In this document: positions 1 through 6,089 of the stretch, in pieces
How positions within the stretch are numbered: position 1 is the stretch's first letter
Layout: every line of letters starts with the position of its first letter
Source: Rhizobacter sp.
GTDB lineage: Bacteria; Pseudomonadota; Gammaproteobacteria; Burkholderiales; Burkholderiaceae_C
Reading direction: 5' to 3'
Assembly: GCA_025351675.1 (NCBI GenBank)
Contig: JANXVK010000348.1
Coordinates: forward strand, 1 to 8,346
DNA: 8,346 nucleotides
Translations under genes and position numbers: made by a program
The notes under the pieces: model-generated
Databases searched by the model: none
Told to the model about the DNA's origin: nothing
The model's input: the letters and a program-made list of their open reading frames with translations, nothing else

Positions 1-1009
1 CGCGGGCGCGGCCGAGCCGGAACAACATATACGGTACGCCGCGCGCCTCTCCGCGCATCACCTCGAGCAACGCCTTCAGCGTGGCTTGGGTACGCACGGA
101 GACCCACCCATTGCCGGGAATCTGGCATGCGAGCGCGGTCGATGCCGCCATCGGCTGCAACGCCAAGCCAGACGCACTGGCGGCAAGCCATAAGCGTTGA
201 AAGGCGCGGCCGGCGCGCACCGCGGCGGACTGGTCGTCCCCCCCGGTGGCGAGTACCAAACCCAAGTGCGGGGCGGACGCGCATGGCAGGAGGCCAGCCC
301 GCATTCCGAGCGCAAAATGCGCGCCGAACAGGTTCGCAACGCGCATGATCCGCCAGTCGCGCAGCATGGCGAAGACGGCGCGAGCGGGCGGCTCCACCTC
401 GAGCGCCGCCGGTGGCAGCCATTCGTCGACGGTTCGCTTCCAGCCCACGTCAAACCGCACCGCACCGAACAGTTCCTCATGCAACGCAGGCCGCCGGAAG
501 CGCTCGGTCTCGGCGAGGCGGATCGCCCGCAGAGCGCAGGCGCGCAAGTCCGGCCGGTCGAGCCAGTGCAGCTCGGCGCCTTCGATCGACTCAGACGCCT
601 GTTGCAGGCTGGTCAAGGTCGACGCATCGACCCGTGCGCGTCGGTAGAAGCGGCGGTTCGTGTGGCGCGTCGCGATCGCACCTGACAGCGGGTCGGTTGC
701 AACGGGGTCGGCCGCCGACCACCGCAGCGTGGCGATCACATCCGGCTGCTCAAGATCGGAACGCAGGTCGACTTTGACCGCCTGACCGAACTCGAGCGAG
801 TTCAGCACGATGTTCTCGATCACCGCCCCGAAGGCCATTTCGGCGAGCATGCGTCGGTGTGGCAGCGATGCCCACGAAGCACGCTCGGTCGCCACCAAAC
901 GCACGTTGTCGGCTTCGACGGCATAGCGAAAGTAGTGCCGATTCTCGGCCGACGGCGCTTGGATGCCGGCCGCGAGGATGACGCGAAGCGTGTCCCAGTT
1001 CGGTCGCAT
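1..1009 (-). CDS. Nitroreductase-like protein (partner of the ThiF-like gene), 3' end outside the window
   Basis: An open frame of 336 codons starts at ATG 1009 and has no stop before the left edge, so the C-terminus is missing. Near the N-terminus, residues 13-23 read AAGIQAPSAEN, the usual nitroreductase FMN-site pattern (A-x-APS-x-x-N). A TRHTNRRFY segment lies near the middle, and towards the C-terminus comes an AGRAFQRLWLAASASGLALQPM segment (conserved G-x-A-x-Q-R-x-W-L, then GLA-QPM), typical of the nitroreductase-like half of Rv1355c-type proteins. Such proteins are expected to bind FMN in the cytoplasm; the substrate is unknown. The gene begins 8 bp after the stop of the ThiF-like gene, so the two are probably co-transcribed and translationally coupled; no clear Shine-Dalgarno sequence precedes this ATG. 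The family call is fairly sure, a catalytic role is not: some members may be degenerate oxidoreductases. Confidence 0.8.
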   Translation of the reverse strand, partial: MRPNWDTLRVILAAGIQAPSAENRHYFRYAVEADNVRLVATERASWASLPHRRMLAEMAFGAVIENIVLNSLEFGQAVKVDLRSDLEQPDVIATLRWSAADPVATDPLSGAIATRHTNRRFYRRARVDASTLTSLQQASESIEGAELHWLDRPDLRACALRAIRLAETERFRRPALHEELFGAVRFDVGWKRTVDEWLPPAALEVEPPARAVFAMLRDWRIMRVANLFGAHFALGMRAGLLPCASAPHLGLVLATGGDDQSAAVRAGRAFQRLWLAASASGLALQPMAASTALACQIPGNGWVSVRTQATLKALLEVMRGEARGVPYMLFRLGRAR

Positions 1010-1017
1010 TGGCCGCG

Positions 1018-1947
1018 TCACAACGACCGCAAGCGGCGCTTTGCGACCGCCAGCAGCAACTGCTGGATCGGATTTCGGTTGCCACCCGGTCGCCACGTGC
1101 GCCGCAGCCGGTTGCGGTAGGCGTCGAAATGCAGCCCGTTGGGCGCGGCGACAACTTCGCCGCGCTTGAGAAGCAGCTTCAGCACCTGCGCGGCCGCCAC
1201 ACCGCTGCACAGCTGCACGGCGATCACAGTCGACGGGCCGCGCTGGTTCGCGAGGTCGACGCGCGAAGGGTCCACGAGGTAGTTCATTTGCAGCATCGCC
1301 GGCGACAGCCCGACGAGGAAGCGCAGCGCCTGATCGGCGCCGTTGTGCCCTTCGAGCTGGAAATAATCCTCGAAACTCATCCCGCCGGGCACGAAATTCA
1401 GCAACGCCGCGCCCAGGCCCAAGGGGGCGACGGTGACGGCGGGAATGCCGGTAGCGTGGCAATGGGCGAAGACGCGTCGGCGGATGTCGAGCGCAAAGAA
1501 GTCGAGTCCGTCGAGGTACACGTTACCCTCGGCGAGAAAGGCGGGAATGTTCTGCGGGGTCAGGCCTTCGCGATAGACGCGTATGTCGAGATCGGGGTTG
1601 ATCTCGCGTGCCATCTCGATCATCACGTCGATCTTCGGACGACCGACCGACGATGCGCCTGCACCTACTTGGCGGTTGAAGTTCGGGTAACTGAAGGTAT
1701 CGAAATCGGCGATTGCGAACGCACCGATGCCCAACCGGGCCAAGGTCAGCAAGTAGACGCCTCCGACACCGCCCAGACCCGCAATGCAGACGCGCGACGA
1801 CTTGAGCCGCGCCTGCTCGGCGGTGGTCACCCAACCAAGATTGCGCGAAAACGCTTCGTCGTAAGGGAACGCCGCTTGCGCGGCCGACGCGTCGGCCGTC
1901 ATTCGCACACGCCCCGATTTGGCATCGGCGGCACGCGCACCCGCCAT
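1018..1947 (-). CDS. ThiF/MoeB/E1-like adenylating protein (Rv1355c-type)
   Basis: A 309-residue cytoplasmic protein of the ThiF/HesA/MoeB family, whose members use ATP to adenylate a C-terminal carboxylate, usually of a small sulfur-carrier or ubiquitin-like protein. Visible motifs are the nucleotide loop GLGGVGG (57-63), acidic D81-F-D83, N91-R92-Q93 (the arginine-containing NxNRQ motif), K105 in VGRPK, and YLDGLD (144-149) at the place of the MoeB Mg-binding aspartate. The paired CxxC zinc motifs of MoeB/ThiF are absent, and no obvious catalytic cysteine is seen. A segment before the fold (AFSRNLGW, 32-39) and the neighbour downstream fit the Rv1355c family, where ThiF and nitroreductase domains are fused. 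ATG 1947 is preferred because GAGAAG lies 6 nt upstream; GTG 1965 and ATG 1902 are alternatives. A TATAAG hexamer at 1980-1975 could be its -10 element, without a good -35. No carrier protein is encoded nearby, so the substrate is unknown. Confidence 0.88.
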   Translation of the reverse strand: MAGARAADAKSGRVRMTADASAAQAAFPYDEAFSRNLGWVTTAEQARLKSSRVCIAGLGGVGGVYLLTLARLGIGAFAIADFDTFSYPNFNRQVGAGASSVGRPKIDVMIEMAREINPDLDIRVYREGLTPQNIPAFLAEGNVYLDGLDFFALDIRRRVFAHCHATGIPAVTVAPLGLGAALLNFVPGGMSFEDYFQLEGHNGADQALRFLVGLSPAMLQMNYLVDPSRVDLANQRGPSTVIAVQLCSGVAAAQVLKLLLKRGEVVAAPNGLHFDAYRNRLRRTWRPGGNRNPIQQLLLAVAKRRLRSL

Positions 1948-2054
1948 AGGCGCTTCTCGTCCCACGGGACGGCGCTTATAGCGGCTCGTGATCGTTGTGA
2001 TTTCATTGTCGCAACTCGTTTGTGCCGCGGCGCAACGTCAGGTTTTCGCGCCGG

Positions 2055-2085
2055 GTCGTTAGTCCTCGATGAAGCTTGTAACGAC
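2055..2085. repeat. Inverted repeat GTCGTTA-N17-TAACGAC
   Basis: Perfect 7-bp arms (2055-2061 and 2079-2085) separated by 17 bp in the divergent intergenic region. It could be an operator or chance; there is no T tract, so a terminator is unlikely. Confidence 0.35.
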
Positions 2086-2104
2086 TGATCGGGTCTCGCC
2101 GTAG

Positions 2105-2126
2105 GACGTTAGGCCGCGCGAACGTC
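2105..2126. repeat. Inverted repeat GACGTT-N10-AACGTC, candidate operator
   Basis: Perfect 6-bp arms with a 10-bp GC-rich spacer, 152 bp before the PEP-CTERM start. Size and spacing suit a dimeric helix-turn-helix regulator, but no regulator gene is in the window. A regulatory role is inference. Confidence 0.35.
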
Positions 2127-2266
2127 GGCCCAAGCCAGTTGCCCGATTTGTTACCCCCCCGTTCGCGGGGATGCGAAGTCTTGCTGGATGTCGTCCTACA
2201 AGGACTCGAATATTGGCTTGCTTAAATCCAGAGGTCCGAAAGTCTCGGATTCCCTTCTTCAACTGC

Positions 2267-2271
2267 AGGAG
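2267..2271 (+). promoter_or_regulatory. Ribosome binding site of the PEP-CTERM gene
   Basis: AGGAG ends 6 nt before ATG 2278. This decides the start in favour of 2278 over the in-frame ATG at 2188, and it places a proper signal peptide at the N-terminus. Confidence 0.85.
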
Positions 2272-2277
2272 ATCATC

Positions 2278-3093
2278 ATGCAACTCAAAGCGCCCCTTGC
2301 GCACTTGGTCATACGTCGCACCGCGGTGGCCGTTGCGATCGCCGCCTCTGGCGCGGCTGCGTACGCGGACACACCGCCGTTCACGTTTGACCCCACTGCG
2401 GCAGGTTTGGGCGGCGCGACGGCAAAGCCGTTCATCGCCGACAACATCTCGATCTCGGACTACTCCTTGGTCACCTTCGCCGGCAGCACGTTCGCCGACA
2501 CAGGCTACTTGGCAGTGACCGGCTTTCAGGTGGGTAGCAACCCGTCGTTGAACGTCCCGGGGTTGAACTCGACTTACGGCCTGTACATCAAGTTCGATGG
2601 CACCGGTACTACCAGCACTGGCAACCCGTTGACAACGCCGACGCTCGGCAGCTTCTCGACGTTGAACTACACGCTCTACGGCTACAACGGGAGCGCAACC
2701 TTCGGAATCGACGGGAGCGGCAATCCGTTTGAAACGGCTGCCGGCGAAATCGCACTTGCCAGCGGATCGCTACAGCCGGGCGGCAATTTCGTCAGCACCA
2801 ACCCGGCACAGGGCAGTTTCTTCGCAAACGCCGGAGCGACATTGAGCTTCGACGTCAATCCGGCGAACGCCTCTTTCTTCGCCGCGCCGAATCCGTTCTA
2901 CAAGATGGCGCTGACCTCGTTCACCAACACGCCGAGCAATGTGTTTGCGTTTGACGGCGGTTTCCGAATCATCAAGGGCGGAGGCACGATCAACTTCGCG
3001 CCGGTCACTCCGGTGCCAGAGCCAGAGACTTACGCACTGATGCTCGCGGGCCTCGCGGCGGTCGGCTACGTCGTGCGCCGCCGGCGCACTTGA
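2278..3093 (+). CDS. PEP-CTERM sorting-domain exported protein
   Basis: A 271-residue secreted protein. Residues 1-30 form a signal peptide: a basic start (K4, R13, R14), a hydrophobic Ala/Val core and a likely cleavage after AAAYA (30). The middle is rich in Gly, Ser, Thr, Asn and Phe with no cysteine or catalytic motif, as expected of a structural surface or matrix protein. The C-terminus is a complete PEP-CTERM signal: VPEPE (246-250), a hydrophobic helix (about 252-266) and an RRRR end (267-270). Such proteins are recognised by an exosortase (EpsH/Xrt) at the inner membrane and are linked to exopolysaccharide and biofilm or floc formation. The overall layout (an FxADxI-like segment near the N-terminus, a GLYxxF strand, then FFxxPxPFYxM near the C-terminus) recalls the flocculation-associated PepA group, but that subfamily call is tentative. 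The gene is monocistronic: own leader, strong ribosome binding site and a terminator right after it. No exosortase is encoded here, so processing depends on one elsewhere in the genome. Confidence 0.93.
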   Translation: MQLKAPLAHLVIRRTAVAVAIAASGAAAYADTPPFTFDPTAAGLGGATAKPFIADNISISDYSLVTFAGSTFADTGYLAVTGFQVGSNPSLNVPGLNSTYGLYIKFDGTGTTSTGNPLTTPTLGSFSTLNYTLYGYNGSATFGIDGSGNPFETAAGEIALASGSLQPGGNFVSTNPAQGSFFANAGATLSFDVNPANASFFAAPNPFYKMALTSFTNTPSNVFAFDGGFRIIKGGGTINFAPVTPVPEPETYALMLAGLAAVGYVVRRRRT

Positions 3094-3109
3094 TGGCCCA
3101 GTCATGATC

Positions 3110-3136
3110 AGTGGCCGCGTCTGCGCGGCCACTTTT
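3110..3136 (+). terminator. Intrinsic terminator after the PEP-CTERM gene
   Basis: Perfect 10-bp stem AGTGGCCGCG / CGCGGCCACT with a TCTG loop, followed by a short T run (TTTT counting the last stem base). It lies 16 bp after the stop codon and separates this gene from the lipoprotein gene. Confidence 0.85.
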
Positions 3137-3205
3137 CATCAATGTAAGCAACGAGCGCGGGCTGGCGACACTTGGTCCGACCGTCGCGCCTGACAGCACC
3201 CGAAA

Positions 3206-3210
3206 AAGGG
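3206..3210 (+). promoter_or_regulatory. Ribosome binding site of the lipoprotein gene
   Basis: AAGGG lies 7 nt before ATG 3218. The in-frame ATG at 3212 is only 1 nt away from it, too close, so 3218 is taken as the start. Confidence 0.65.
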
Positions 3211-3217
3211 CATGGAT

Positions 3218-3937
3218 ATGAAGAATAAGTTGTGTTGTCGTGGCGTGTTCTGCGGGTCGTTGGTCGCCATGTTGGCGGCATGTGGCGGTGGCGGTAGCAG
3301 TGCTCCCGCCTCGACCACCGAAAACCCACCAACAGCGGGCAGTTCTTTTGCATTCGCCATCGGCTACAAAGCACGCCTCATGTCTGGCGCGACCGACAAC
3401 TTCGACCTCTCCGGCACCTGCACAGGCACGGCCACGATCGCCATCGCCGCCGCGAGTGCTGCGGCCTTCGAGGCAGTGGCCGGCTTCTCCGCGTCGCAAA
3501 CTTCGACCGCCACGTTCAGTAACTGCCTACCGGCGACGGCAAGCGTTACCGGCCTGACGTACTACGACGGAAATTTCGTACCAATCGGCCAGTCGATCAC
3601 CGGTGGCGAGTATTCCAGGTACGAGGCGCTGCCGCGGGCGCTCCCTGCGAGCGCCAAGGTCGGCGATACGGCTGATCTCGTCGCGCTAGCGACCTACTCC
3701 GACAGCACGAAAACGACCAGCACCGGCAGGCGCGTCTACAGTTATCTCATCGAGCCGGACACCGCCACGACCGCGATTGCCAACATCACCATCCGCACGT
3801 ACAACACGTCCGCGCAGTTACTGGCGACTCAACAGTCTCGCTACCGCATGGCAGCGGAAGGCACGCTAAGACTAGTGTCGATCGACGTGCAGTTCAGCAC
3901 GACGAGCACGGCACATCTGCTCTACACGGCGCGCTGA
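3218..3937 (+). CDS. Predicted lipoprotein of unknown function
   Basis: A 239-residue protein with a lipoprotein signal peptide: K2 and K4, a hydrophobic core, and the lipobox LAAC ending at Cys22, the residue that signal peptidase II would expose and lipidate. It is followed by GGGG and a Ser/Thr/Pro-rich linker (23-43), a tether common in beta-proteobacterial outer-membrane lipoproteins. The mature part is Thr/Ser/Ala-rich and looks beta-structured, with only two cysteines (C68 and C103), which could form a disulfide in the periplasm. No domain or catalytic motif was recognised. It has its own ribosome binding site, and a terminator separates it from the PEP-CTERM gene, so it is probably transcribed alone. 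A link to the PEP-CTERM protein rests only on proximity. Confidence 0.85.
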   Translation: MKNKLCCRGVFCGSLVAMLAACGGGGSSAPASTTENPPTAGSSFAFAIGYKARLMSGATDNFDLSGTCTGTATIAIAAASAAAFEAVAGFSASQTSTATFSNCLPATASVTGLTYYDGNFVPIGQSITGGEYSRYEALPRALPASAKVGDTADLVALATYSDSTKTTSTGRRVYSYLIEPDTATTAIANITIRTYNTSAQLLATQQSRYRMAAEGTLRLVSIDVQFSTTSTAHLLYTAR

Positions 3938-3939
3938 AG

Positions 3940-3978
3940 TGGGTCGATCACGAGGCTGAGCAATCCGACGTCGACCCA
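3940..3978. repeat. Inverted repeat after the lipoprotein gene
   Basis: Perfect 8-bp arms TGGGTCGA (3940-3947) and TCGACCCA (3971-3978) around a 23-base loop, starting 2 bp after the lipoprotein stop. It could stabilise the 3' end of the mRNA; there is no T tract, so it is not a standard intrinsic terminator. Confidence 0.35.
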
Positions 3979-4050
3979 AGCCGCCGTCCTACATGGGTGG
4001 GCCGTCAAGCGAGCGATTCTTTGGGTGTGCCCAACCCTCCGGCCCCCATC

Positions 4051-4299
4051 ATGTTCACGCCACTCAAACGCCTGACCGGTATTGACGCTGGTACCGCTGC
4101 GCATAGAAGTGCGATCCGTCCACCGATACAACGCCAGCAATGGATCGAGGCTTGCGCAGAGCGATTGGCAGAACTGAACCCGTCGCTTGATCGGGCGGCC
4201 TGCGCAGCGCAGGCCGCCGAGTTGTGGTCAGACGTCGGTGGATACGACCCGCTCATCGCCGCCGAGATGGAATACGAAGCGGGCATCTTCGACGACTGA
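4051..4299 (+). CDS. Small hypothetical protein (82 residues)
   Basis: A small soluble protein with a basic, Pro-containing N-terminal third and an Ala/Glu-rich, probably alpha-helical remainder (WIEACAERLAEL, then AACAAQAAELWSDV), ending in the acidic tail EYEAGIFDD. It has no signal peptide or membrane segment, and I recognise no family. Codon use is coherent and no overlapping frame competes convincingly, which favours a real gene. The start is uncertain: neither ATG 4051 nor the upstream in-frame ATG 3997 has a good ribosome binding site; 4051 is chosen because the upstream extension looks non-coding. It converges with the FeeM-like gene, whose stop lies 35 bp away. Confidence 0.55.
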   Translation: MFTPLKRLTGIDAGTAAHRSAIRPPIQRQQWIEACAERLAELNPSLDRAACAAQAAELWSDVGGYDPLIAAEMEYEAGIFDD

Positions 4300-4334
4300 T
4301 CGCGCGCGCACTTGGTGGTGGCGCCCACAAAAGC

Positions 4335-5159
4335 TCAATGATGACGCGTGTCGGCGCCATGGACCCCACGGAGCATGGGCAAGCTTTCGGCCGCGTCGAG
4401 CCAGCCAGTCACGTTGGACTGGCTCCGGTCCAGCCGCCCGACGATCGAAGCTTCTTCACTCACCGAAAAGAAGTACGGATACAGAGAACGCTCGACCAAC
4501 GCGTACTCGGGCGACCCGCCGCAGCGACCGATCTCGGCATGCGCGTGCGAGAACTGCAGCCTCATCAGGACTGCCGGCGCGTTCACGCGATGGTTGTGGC
4601 GGGGCGCGCCCAGTGCCTCGAAACCCAACATGCGTTCGTAGTACCGCACGTGCCGCGGGTTTACCTCGATCACCAAGTCGTCGTATCCCATGATGCGATG
4701 GGCGAAGATGTAGGAAACGTGGAACAACGACGCCAACACACGCTTGGACTTGACCACACTGTCCATTGCCAGCTTCGTAAATTCGCATACCCTCCGCCCC
4801 TGTCGACGGATCGTTTCGGTCTCGCACGCAAAGAGTTCGTCGACGTGTAATCCGGTATCTGAGTCGAAGCCGATCGTGATCGTTCCGATGGTCTCGTCGT
4901 GCTCCGTGGCCGTAAACGTGATGCGCGTCGGCATCGGGGGATTCGGAATCGCGGTGGAGAGATACCCACGTGCCGCATACATGCGATTGACCAGCACGCT
5001 GGCCGAACTCCGCTGTCCGTGCGAATCGGCGCTGCGTATCTTGAACAGCCTGCTGACTTCGCCTTCTAGCGAGTGATCTTCGGCCTCGGGTGCACCCTGT
5101 ATGAGCGAGCGCAACGAGGGGTGGGACTCGTGCACCCCGATGATCGTGTCGCCTTTCAA
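4335..5159 (-). CDS. FeeM-type N-acyl amino acid synthase (GNAT/LuxI-like acyltransferase)
   Basis: About 274 residues from a TTG start. The core matches the FeeM catalytic domain, which transfers a long acyl chain from acyl carrier protein to an amino acid such as tyrosine and is structurally related to LuxI-type autoinducer synthases. Visible landmarks are VNRMYAARGYL (57-67), a strand pair with TIGTITIGFDSDTGLHVDELF (90-110), RRVCEFTKLAMD (122-133, counterpart of the E-x-T-R-x-A-V-D segment), and the family signature EVNPRHVRYYERMLGF (165-180). The tail after about residue 205 is less typical. TTG 5159 is preferred because GAGAGG lies 6 nt upstream; the longer in-frame ATG 5300 has no ribosome binding site and adds residues unlike the family. 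The tag gene lies 238 bp upstream on the same strand, with the likely promoter between. The location near a PEP-CTERM gene fits the known linkage of such synthases to the exosortase system. Substrate and product are unknown. Confidence 0.85.
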   Translation of the reverse strand: MKGDTIIGVHESHPSLRSLIQGAPEAEDHSLEGEVSRLFKIRSADSHGQRSSASVLVNRMYAARGYLSTAIPNPPMPTRITFTATEHDETIGTITIGFDSDTGLHVDELFACETETIRRQGRRVCEFTKLAMDSVVKSKRVLASLFHVSYIFAHRIMGYDDLVIEVNPRHVRYYERMLGFEALGAPRHNHRVNAPAVLMRLQFSHAHAEIGRCGGSPEYALVERSLYPYFFSVSEEASIVGRLDRSQSNVTGWLDAAESLPMLRGVHGADTRHH

Positions 5160-5165
5160 AATGGA

Positions 5166-5171
5166 CCTCTC
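5166..5171 (-). promoter_or_regulatory. Ribosome binding site supporting a TTG start of the FeeM-like gene
   Basis: On the minus strand GAGAGG is followed by 6 nt and then TTG at 5159. No comparable site precedes the in-frame ATG at 5300. Confidence 0.55.
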
Positions 5172-5397
5172 GCTGCGCCAGACCAGGCTGTAGTTTTCTT
5201 GCGCTGTTCGCGCCCAGACGTCGCGGCTGGGGCTCGAGCACTTGCGACGAGACTTTACCGCCCAGGCGGTGCGCGTTGGCGCTGCAGCGGGAAAGCGCAT
5301 GTAACGCGGGTCAGGAACTTGAACCTTGTTTCGTCGACATCTTTCAAACCGATCGCGGACGGCGAGGCCGGGATCGGCGCACACGGCGCGCACTGCT

Positions 5398-6054
5398 TTA
5401 CCGGGCTGCCCGCGCGGGCAGCCCGGCGCGATCCAAGAGCGCTTGGGCGCGCACGTGGCAGCCTTCGAGGTGGTCGTTGACGAGCCCCATTGCCTGCATG
5501 AAGGCATAAACCGTCGTCGGGCCGACGAAACTCCAGCCGCGCTTCTTCAAGTCTTTCGACATCGCGACCGATTCGGGCGAGGTCGTGTTCGCGCGCAGCC
5601 CCGCCAGCGTCATCTTCTTCGGCCGCGAGCGTGGCGACGGTTCGTGCGACCAGGCATACGCAGCGAGCGAACCGAACTCGTGGCGCAACTCAATCACGCG
5701 CTTCGCGTTGTTGATCGTCGATTCGATCTTGCCGCGATGCCGCACGATGCCGGCGTCGGCGAGCAGCCGCGTGATGTCGGCCTCCTTGAAGCGCGCGACC
5801 TGCTCGGCGTCGAAGTTCGCGAAGCCGGCCCGAAACGATTCGCGCTTGTTCAGGATCGTCAGCCACGACAGCCCGGCCTGAAAGCCTTCGAGGCAGAGCT
5901 TCTCGAACAAACGCCGATCATCGGTGACCGGGAAGCCCCATTCGTGGTCGTGGTAGTGCTGGTAGGCGGCGGTCGCCTGGCACCAGCGGCAGCGCGCGGC
6001 GCCGTCGTCGGCGGTGAACAGGCCAGTGTCTGTCTTGCTCGTCATGCGCGACAT
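5398..6054 (-). CDS. tag: DNA-3-methyladenine glycosylase I
   Basis: A 218-residue base-excision repair enzyme that removes 3-methyladenine from alkylated DNA. It aligns along its length with E. coli Tag: the zinc ligands C22 and H35 (in YHDHEWG) keep the 13-residue spacing, and the second pair is H195 and C199 in VNDHLEGC. The lesion-pocket segment LCLEGFQAGLSW carries the glutamate (E56) and tryptophan (W64) equivalent to E38 and W46 of the E. coli enzyme. AGIVRHRGKI and LKKRGWSFVGPTTVYAFMQA are further family hallmarks. It has an N-terminal extension of about 18 residues over E. coli Tag. ATG 6054 and ATG 6045 are both possible starts; neither has a clear ribosome binding site. It is divergent from the monooxygenase gene, with only 35 bp between them. 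The last codons lie within a strong palindrome. Confidence 0.96.
   Translation of the reverse strand: MSRMTSKTDTGLFTADDGAARCRWCQATAAYQHYHDHEWGFPVTDDRRLFEKLCLEGFQAGLSWLTILNKRESFRAGFANFDAEQVARFKEADITRLLADAGIVRHRGKIESTINNAKRVIELRHEFGSLAAYAWSHEPSPRSRPKKMTLAGLRANTTSPESVAMSKDLKKRGWSFVGPTTVYAFMQAMGLVNDHLEGCHVRAQALLDRAGLPARAAR
5401..5426. repeat. Perfect 26-bp palindrome at the 3' end of tag
   Basis: CCGGGCTGCCCG and its exact complement CGGGCAGCCCGG are separated by only CG. It sits inside the end of the tag coding region, directly before the TAA stop, and encodes the final GLPARAAR. It would form a very stable hairpin in the tag mRNA, but no T run follows on either strand, so it is at best an atypical terminator or a 3'-end stabiliser. 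Confidence 0.8.
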
Positions 6055-6089
6055 TGTGGCGCGGCCCGGCGCGCCGTAGCATCGCCGCG

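Larger units (their letters stand above)
1948..2277. promoter_or_regulatory. Divergent intergenic region between the ThiF-like and PEP-CTERM genes
   Basis: No convincing gene lies in these 330 bp; ATG codons at 2171 and 2188 open frames but lack ribosome binding sites. Promoters for both divergent genes must lie here. On the minus strand TATAAG (1980-1975) could serve the ThiF-like gene. No confident sigma-70 or sigma-54 (GG-N10-GC) promoter was found for the PEP-CTERM gene. Besides the two inverted repeats listed separately, there are two small hairpins: CCCCG-TTCG-CGGGG (2157-2170) and GTCCT-ACA-AGGAC (2193-2205). Both would lie in or near the leader of the PEP-CTERM mRNA. Confidence 0.5.

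Noticed and set aside
76..480. A 134-codon minus-strand open frame
   Set aside because: Lies out of frame within the nitroreductase-like gene, whose frame is open over the whole of 1-1009 and carries family motifs.
1009..2088. A 359-codon plus-strand open frame
   Set aside because: Antisense to the ThiF-like gene, which has clear family motifs; the translation has no recognisable domain.
2193..2240. Possible sigma-54 promoter or tRNA-like sequence around GGACTCGAATATTGGC
   Set aside because: The GG and GC elements do not have the required 10-bp spacing, and no cloverleaf can be drawn.
2188..2277. Longer start of the PEP-CTERM protein at ATG 2188
   Set aside because: No ribosome binding site, and it would put 30 polar residues before the signal peptide; AGGAG before ATG 2278 decides the start.
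4021..4034. Hairpin TTGGG-TGTG-CCCAA as a terminator for the lipoprotein gene
   Set aside because: Only a 5-bp stem and no T run; may be chance.
5160..5507. N-terminal extension of the FeeM-like frame to ATG 5507
   Set aside because: It would overlap tag by 110 bp in another frame, has no ribosome binding site and encodes sequence unlike the family.
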